Shown here: one piece after another, positions 59,896 to 64,000 of the stretch | Numbering within the stretch: position 1 is the first letter of the stretch | Layout: the number at the start of each line of letters is the position of its first letter | Source: NORP259 sp041398705 | Lineage (GTDB): Bacteria; Planctomycetota; UBA1135; GCA-002686595 | Direction of reading: 5' to 3' | Assembly (NCBI GenBank): GCA_041398705.1 | Contig: JAWKUI010000006.1 | Span: forward strand, 124,001-188,000 | Length of the DNA stretch: 64,000 nucleotides | Notes under the pieces: generated by a model | The model's input: the letters and a program-made list of their open reading frames with translations, nothing else | The model's database searches: none | Told to the model about the DNA's origin: nothing | Made by a program: the position numbers and the translations under genes

Positions 59896-60795
59896 CTAAT
59901 CCTCAAGCATGCACTGGAAGTCCGCGGGCTTGAGCGACAGCACCGAACATTCCAGGTACGCAAACAGCCGTTCGGCGGTCTCCCCGAGTTGATAACCCGG
60001 CCGGCCCCCCTTCGACAGCGACCCCATCACGAGCACATCGGGCTGTAGGTGCTCGACCGTCTCGCGGATCGCCTCGTGGGGCGACTTGCGGATCAGGTGG
60101 GTGGTCGCACTCTCGGTCAACTCCACGCGCAGGAGGCGTTCGTCGAGCTCCGCCTGGGACTGGGCCTTGAGCACTTCAACCCGGGCATCGTACTCATCCT
60201 TGTCGATGTCGCCCGCCGCGAGCAGCAGCTCCATCGGAATCGGATACGCGTGCACCACATGCAATGCTGCCCCCGTGCGCCGCGCCAGGTAGGCCGCGTA
60301 CTCGAGCACTTGGGTGCCCACCTTGGTGAAGTCCACGGCGGCGAGCACGAGTTTGTGCTCGAGGTCGTGGCTGGCTTGCACAACCCACACCGGCGCGGGG
60401 CAGTGGCGCAATACCTTGGCCCCCACCGAACCGATCGGCCGGCCGGAAGTATCGGAGCCATCCGAATCCCGGCGTCCGAGCACCACCAGGTCGGCGGCGC
60501 GGCGTTTGGCCGCCAGGCAGAGCGCGACCCACGCGCGCTCTTCGGTCACTTCTAGAGTCGTTGAAACCCCGCGGCTGGCTGCCTGGTCGCGCAGCTCCGC
60601 GAGGGACGCCTTGCCCGCATCGGACATCGGCCAGATCTCCCCCGCATGCCAGCGACTGTGCAGCAGCGTCAGTCCAGCCCCGGTGGTTTGCGCCAAGCGG
60701 CACGCCTGGTCAAACGCCGTCTGGCTGCCCGGCGGAATCGCGCCCGTGCGCGGGCGCACTTCGATGCCCACGAGGATCTGCTTGAGTTCGATCAT
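59896..60795 (-). CDS. tandem universal stress protein (UspA domains)
   Basis: 299 residues made of two Usp domains (about 1-145 and 148-292), an UspE-like layout. Domain 1 carries the ATP-loop pattern VVLGRRDSDGSDTSGRPIGSVGAKVL; domain 2 has VLVMGSLSKGGRPGYQLGETAERL, close to the G-2x-G-9x-G(S/T) motif but less canonical. Usp proteins bind ATP or act as stress-induced regulators in the cytosol. It lies 59 nt upstream of the selenoprotein gene on the same strand, so the two might be cotranscribed. The specific stress is unknown. Confidence 0.9.
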   Translation of the reverse strand: MIELKQILVGIEVRPRTGAIPPGSQTAFDQACRLAQTTGAGLTLLHSRWHAGEIWPMSDAGKASLAELRDQAASRGVSTTLEVTEERAWVALCLAAKRRAADLVVLGRRDSDGSDTSGRPIGSVGAKVLRHCPAPVWVVQASHDLEHKLVLAAVDFTKVGTQVLEYAAYLARRTGAALHVVHAYPIPMELLLAAGDIDKDEYDARVEVLKAQSQAELDERLLRVELTESATTHLIRKSPHEAIRETVEHLQPDVLVMGSLSKGGRPGYQLGETAERLFAYLECSVLSLKPADFQCMLED

Positions 60796-60932
60796 GGAGT
60801 CTGCCGGGGGCCTGGGGCGCCGGCGCGGGGTGCGCGTCGACGGGGCGCAAGTGTACCCGAGGAGCGGGGCCTGGGATCAAGCCCACCCCGCACGCCCGTT
60901 GCATCGCCCATTCCCGGTGCACAGCCGCGCAG

Positions 60933-60954
60933 AATCGGCGGCCGATCGCCGATT
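60933..60954. terminator. hairpin downstream of pgi
   Basis: AATCGGCG-GCCGAT-CGCCGATT, a perfect 8-bp stem in the 230-bp gap after the pgi stop (minus strand). GGTGCA/TGCACC flank it; no T-run follows on the minus strand, so termination is uncertain. Confidence 0.4.
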
Positions 60955-61025
60955 TGCACCGGCGGTGCACAGGATGAGACAGATTCGCGCCGGGCCGGGA
61001 TCCGATTTCCTTCGCGACGGGGCGT

Positions 61026-62414
61026 TCAGACGAGGCGTTGCGGCCGGCCCAGTTTGCTGGCGATCTCGGCGGCGGTGGCTTCGAAGCCCTTACGCCCCAT
61101 CACCCCGTAGGCCGCGATCTTACCCGCCTCGACGCCGGGCTGATCGAAGGCGTCGATGCCGTACAACTCGCCCATCAACGCCACCGCGTATTCCATCAGG
61201 AACAAGTACTGCCCCACCGTGTGCGCGTTCACGCGCGGGAAGGTGATCGAGCAGTTGGGCCGACCCGCATCGGTGAGCGCGAGGCGCGTGCCCTGGTACT
61301 CGGCGGCGAACAGCTCGCCCATGTCGCGCCCACCGAGATAGGCCAGGGCGTCGCGGTCAGCATAGTCCGCGGGGATCGGCAGGCGACGGTCCGGCGTGCC
61401 CACTTCGAGCAGGGTGAACCACTTGTCGCGCGGCCCTTGCACGTAGAGCTGCACCTGGCTGTGTTGGTCGGTAACCCCCACCGCTCGCACCGGAGTCGGC
61501 CCCACGCCCACGACCCCCGACGGCGTCGACTTCTGCTTGCCGATCGATTCACCCAGCAATTGCGCGTACCAATCCGCGAGATCGCGCAGTCGGTGGCTGT
61601 AAGCGAAGGTGACGGCGATGTTCTTGCCCTTGCGTTCTTGCATCAGCCACTGCAGGCCCGCGTAGACCATGGCGGGGTTTTCGAGCAGGGCCCCCGCCTG
61701 GCAGCGCTGATCCATGTCCTCGGCGCCCTTGAGCAGCGAGATGATGTCGATGCCCACCAGGGCCGACGACAACAAACCCACGGGCGACAAAACGCTGAAG
61801 CGGCCGCCGACCCCGTCCGGCACCACGAACGAGGTGTACCCCTCGTCCTGCACGATCGGCCGCAACACGCCGGCGGTCGCATCGGTGGTCACCACGATGT
61901 GCTCGCGGTGCTGATCGCCGAGGCGGTCGATCAGGATGCGGCGGAAGATCAAGAACTGGCTCATGGTCTCGGCGGTGGAGCCCGACTTCGAGATCACGTT
62001 GAACAGGGTGCGCGTCACGTCGAGCTGGTCCACGACCTCGGCGATCCAATCCGGATCGACGTTGTCGAGCACCAACAGCCGCGGCATGCCCGCCGGCGGA
62101 TTCCAATCGTGCAGCGGCGAGTTGAGCGCGGTATGCAAAGCGCGGTTGCCCAGGGCCGAGCCGCCGATGCCGAGCACGACGACCGTGTCGAAGCGTCCCG
62201 CCATGCGTGCGGCATACGCCAGTACCTCCTGATGCACCGCCGACTGGTACGGCAGATCCAACCAGCGCAGGTCGACGCTGCGTCGGCCTTCGACCGCCGC
62301 CTGGGCCGCCGCCAGCCGATCTTCGAGTTCGAGCAGCTCGCGCTCTTCGACGCCATCGGCCGCGCCGACCGCATCGGCCAGGCTGTGGGTGTAGTTCAGT
62401 TGGATTGCATCCAT
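61026..62414 (-). CDS. pgi: glucose-6-phosphate isomerase
   Basis: 462 residues. Interconverts glucose 6-phosphate and fructose 6-phosphate in glycolysis and gluconeogenesis. The SIS-fold motifs are intact: VLGIGGSALGNRAL, VISKSGSTAETMSQFL, GGRFSVLSPVGLL, and HTVGQYLFLMEYA with the catalytic His late in the chain. Length resembles the shorter bacterial PGI type rather than E. coli's 549. ATG 62414 has GAGGTAA upstream at good spacing. Flanked by same-strand genes but with intervening hairpins, so it is probably transcribed alone. Confidence 0.95.
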   Translation of the reverse strand: MDAIQLNYTHSLADAVGAADGVEERELLELEDRLAAAQAAVEGRRSVDLRWLDLPYQSAVHQEVLAYAARMAGRFDTVVVLGIGGSALGNRALHTALNSPLHDWNPPAGMPRLLVLDNVDPDWIAEVVDQLDVTRTLFNVISKSGSTAETMSQFLIFRRILIDRLGDQHREHIVVTTDATAGVLRPIVQDEGYTSFVVPDGVGGRFSVLSPVGLLSSALVGIDIISLLKGAEDMDQRCQAGALLENPAMVYAGLQWLMQERKGKNIAVTFAYSHRLRDLADWYAQLLGESIGKQKSTPSGVVGVGPTPVRAVGVTDQHSQVQLYVQGPRDKWFTLLEVGTPDRRLPIPADYADRDALAYLGGRDMGELFAAEYQGTRLALTDAGRPNCSITFPRVNAHTVGQYLFLMEYAVALMGELYGIDAFDQPGVEAGKIAAYGVMGRKGFEATAAEIASKLGRPQRLV

Positions 62415-62518
62415 CGTGGGGTTACCTCGCCGGCAGGGTACCAAGGCCAGGGCGCCGCGCCCACGTCAGACCCCCGCCCGGCCCCGTTCGGGTCTGATTT
62501 GCCACGCGGAAATCGAAC

Positions 62519-62553
62519 GGGCCGGGGTCCCGCATGCGGCGGAACCCCGGCCC
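62519..62553 (-). terminator. terminator hairpin after YugP-type gene
   Basis: GGGCCGGGGT and its complement form a 10-bp stem (15-nt loop) 28 nt past the metallopeptidase stop on the minus strand. A second inverted repeat TCAGACCC/GGGTCTGA lies at 62466-62497 and has TTT on its plus-strand side. Confidence 0.5.
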
Positions 62554-62580
62554 GGTGACGGCGAACGGGGAGCGGCGTGT

Positions 62581-63270
62581 CTAGTCGCGCCGGTTCGTGA
62601 GCACGGTGACGTAGTACAGCAGGGTCAGGATCGAGGTGATCGCACCCGCGACGTAGGTCATGGCCGCTGCCCCGAGCACCTTGGACACCCCGCGCGCCTC
62701 GTCTTCGTTGCTGACGATTCCGGCCTGGGCCAACACGGCTTTCGCCCGGTTCGACGCGTCGAACTCGGTGGGCAGGGTCACGAGCTGGAACAACACGGTG
62801 GTGCCGAACAGCGCAATCCCGAGCCAGGCGACGCCGGTCATCTTCAGCAGCAGCCCGCCCATGAACACCCAAAGCCAGGCGCTCGAGCCGAATTGGACCG
62901 CCGGAACCAGGGCCGAGCGCAGCCCGAGCGGGCCGTACTGCTTGACGTGCTGGATCGCGTGGCCGGCTTCGTGGGCCGCCACCGCAACCGCGGACACCGA
63001 GCGGCCATCGTAGACATCCGGCGATAGGCGCAGGGTGCGCGAACGGGGGTCGTAATGGTCGCTCAGGAAGCCCTGGGTGCGCTCGATGGTCACCTGAGCC
63101 CCCCCAGCCTGGGCCACGGCGGCGGCCGCCTCGGCACCGGTCATACCCGACCGGACCCCCACCCGGGAGTATTTGTTGAACGTGCTCTTTACCTTCCAGG
63201 AGGCCCAGATGCCCAGCAACAAGCCGGGGCCGACGAACAGGAAGTACTTGGGATCAAAGAAGAACGGCAT
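62581..63270 (-). CDS. YugP-type membrane zinc metallopeptidase
   Basis: 229 residues. An N-terminal TM (YFLFVGPGLLLGIWASWKV), a peptidase domain with the zinc motif VAAHEAGHAIQH, then two or three further hydrophobic helices (WLWVFMGGLLLKMTGVAWLG, AGAITSILTLLYYVTVL). The sequence LPTEFDASNRAKAVL after the membrane helices is typical of the YugP/DUF neutral zinc metallopeptidase family. Substrates are unknown; a role in membrane-protein quality control is only a guess. GAAGG precedes the ATG. Divergent from the MerR gene. Confidence 0.9.
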   Translation of the reverse strand: MPFFFDPKYFLFVGPGLLLGIWASWKVKSTFNKYSRVGVRSGMTGAEAAAAVAQAGGAQVTIERTQGFLSDHYDPRSRTLRLSPDVYDGRSVSAVAVAAHEAGHAIQHVKQYGPLGLRSALVPAVQFGSSAWLWVFMGGLLLKMTGVAWLGIALFGTTVLFQLVTLPTEFDASNRAKAVLAQAGIVSNEDEARGVSKVLGAAAMTYVAGAITSILTLLYYVTVLTNRRD

Positions 63271-63322
63271 GGTGGGCCTTCATGGGACAGGGGGGGCCAA
63301 AATCCTAGCGTGCCCCCCCTCC

Positions 63323-63374
63323 TGGACCAATCCCGGGGGGCGGTACGCTATATTAACCCTGACGTACAAGTACG
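63323..63374 (+). promoter_or_regulatory. possible MerR-type promoter with long spacer and inverted repeat
   Basis: TGGACC (63323-63328) and TATATT (63349-63354) are separated by 20 nt, the long spacer typical of MerR-controlled promoters; CGTAC-AA-GTACG (63363-63374), just downstream, could be an operator half. No dyad was seen inside the spacer itself. Confidence 0.3.
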
Positions 63375-63419
63375 ATTCAACCCTGCCCCCCATTCACTGC
63401 TTCCCGTCCCGGCCTTCCC

Positions 63420-63884
63420 ATGACCAGCCCCCACCTCAAAATCGGTGACTTCGCCCGCCTGGCAGGCACCAATCTGCGCACCCTGCGCTACTACGAGGAG
63501 ATGGGGCTGTTGGAGCCGGCGTCGCGTTCGAGCGGCGGGTTCCGCTACTACCGCCCCGCCGATGCCCATCGCGTGCGGTTGATCCACAATTTGCAGGAAC
63601 TTGGCCTGCAGTTGGAGCAGATCCGCGAGATCATCGCCGACGGCGATGGCAAACCCGTGGATTGGCGCAAGCGCGTGGACCAGGCGCTGGCCGATCAGGA
63701 TCGCCTGATCACCGAACGGGTGGCCCTGCTCGAAAAGCAGCGCGGCGAGATCCAGAACGCCCGGACCAAACTCGCCGAGTGCGGGCGCTGCGGGCAGAAG
63801 CCCGAAGAGTCCAACAACTTCTGCGAACCCTGCGCGCTGACGGGCATGAGTCTGCCGACCTTGCTGGCGGCGCTCTTCCGCTAG
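63420..63884 (+). CDS. MerR-family transcriptional regulator with C-terminal four-Cys site
   Basis: 154 residues. The winged HTH (IGDFARLAGTNLRTLRYYEEMGLLEP...GGFRYYRPAD) begins near residue 7, followed by the dimerising coiled coil (about 75-115). The C-terminus has CGRCGQKPEESNNFCEPC, a CxxC-x10-CxxC site that could bind Zn or an Fe-S cluster as the signal. MerR proteins twist promoter DNA to activate transcription. A cysteine-desulfurase gene starts 8 nt after its stop, suggesting control of sulfur/Fe-S metabolism (inference). Confidence 0.88.
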   Translation: MTSPHLKIGDFARLAGTNLRTLRYYEEMGLLEPASRSSGGFRYYRPADAHRVRLIHNLQELGLQLEQIREIIADGDGKPVDWRKRVDQALADQDRLITERVALLEKQRGEIQNARTKLAECGRCGQKPEESNNFCEPCALTGMSLPTLLAALFR

Positions 63885-63892
63885 GAATCCGC

Positions 63893-64000
63893 GTGGCCGA
63901 ATCGCCCCTCTACCTCGACTACAACGCCACTGCGCCGCTCGCACCGGGCGTGCGCGAAGTCCTGGCGCCGTTCCTGGGGGCGGACTTCCACAATCCTTCG
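63893..64000 (+). CDS. cysteine desulfurase (NifS/IscS-like), 3' truncated by window
   Basis: Only the first 36 residues are visible: GTG start, then AESPLYLDYNATAPLAPGVREVL, the characteristic N-terminus of PLP-dependent cysteine desulfurases, which take sulfur from cysteine for Fe-S clusters and thiolation. Some relatives also act on selenocysteine. The catalytic Lys and Cys lie beyond the window. It starts 8 nt after the MerR gene and is probably cotranscribed with it. Confidence 0.85.
   Translation, partial: MAESPLYLDYNATAPLAPGVREVLAPFLGADFHNPS

Noticed and set aside
63349..63374. Canonical MerR operator dyad
   Set aside because: The spacing between candidate -35 and -10 boxes is right, but no inverted repeat lies in the spacer, so only a low-confidence promoter is listed.

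Overview
This is a GC-rich (roughly two-thirds or more G+C), densely coded bacterial chromosome segment, most likely from a Planctomycetota lineage. The evidence is gene content: three tandem BMC-P (EutN/CcmL) shell proteins near a class II aldolase, very large secreted proteins, a subtilase with a C-terminal domain I recall from deep-branching planctomycetes, DnaJ-like Cys motifs on a secreted protein, and YkgJ, ScpB and RND genes. No rRNA, tRNA, CRISPR array, transposase or phage gene was seen. The exact taxon is inference.

Layout. 1-6.7 kb: two tandem RND efflux permeases. 6.8-7.0 kb: a 76-residue SelW-like selenoprotein read through an in-frame UGA. 7.2-11.3 kb: ribH, nusB, ftsY and an O-antigen-ligase-like TPR protein. 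11.4-14.2 kb: a two-component system. 14.2-14.7 kb: a 16-copy 23-bp tandem array abutting a long palindrome. 14.7-17.6 kb (minus): a PpiD/SurA-like protein and scpB. 17.7-35.9 kb (minus): an 11-gene, mostly overlapping operon for a type II secretion/type IV pilus-like apparatus: FHA protein, PilM-PilN fusion, PilO/GspM-like protein, TPR protein, GspG/H/K/J/I-like pseudopilins including a giant 1683-residue GspK-like protein, a Cys-motif secreted protein and a PpiC lipoprotein. No secretin, ATPase or polytopic platform gene lies in the window.

36-46.7 kb: rsmE, a secreted protein, radC, a probable unknown structured RNA, a frameshifted surface-type protein, a YkgJ protein, a Ser/Thr kinase, a ClpB-D2-like AAA protein and a DUF2238 membrane protein. 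46.7-52.3 kb: two small lipoprotein cytochromes c, then a SurA-like gene cotranscribed with three BMC-P genes, then a divergent secreted esterase and class II aldolase. 52.5-64 kb: subtilase, GspG-like protein, MoxR/VWA pair, aroC, DinB-like protein, a second selenoprotein (peroxiredoxin-like, UxxC), tandem-Usp protein, pgi, a YugP-type metallopeptidase, a MerR regulator and the start of a cysteine desulfurase.

Main discoveries: (1) two selenoprotein genes that ordinary gene calling breaks at UGA, each with a hairpin of bacterial SECIS type just downstream; (2) four long palindromes (about 126-163 bp, up to 79 perfect base pairs) sharing GTTGGAATAACGTTAC-type ends, sitting at gene 3' ends, whose outer arms are locus-specific inverted repeats; (3) seven genes preceded by TAnnnT-like -10 boxes exactly 6-7 nt before the start codon, implying leaderless mRNAs; (4) a giant GspK-like protein with a LamG-like insert and a recurring short motif; (5) BMC vertex proteins in an apparent operon with an exported foldase, without BMC-H genes nearby; (6) a candidate structured RNA with UNCG and GNRA tetraloops and its own terminator.
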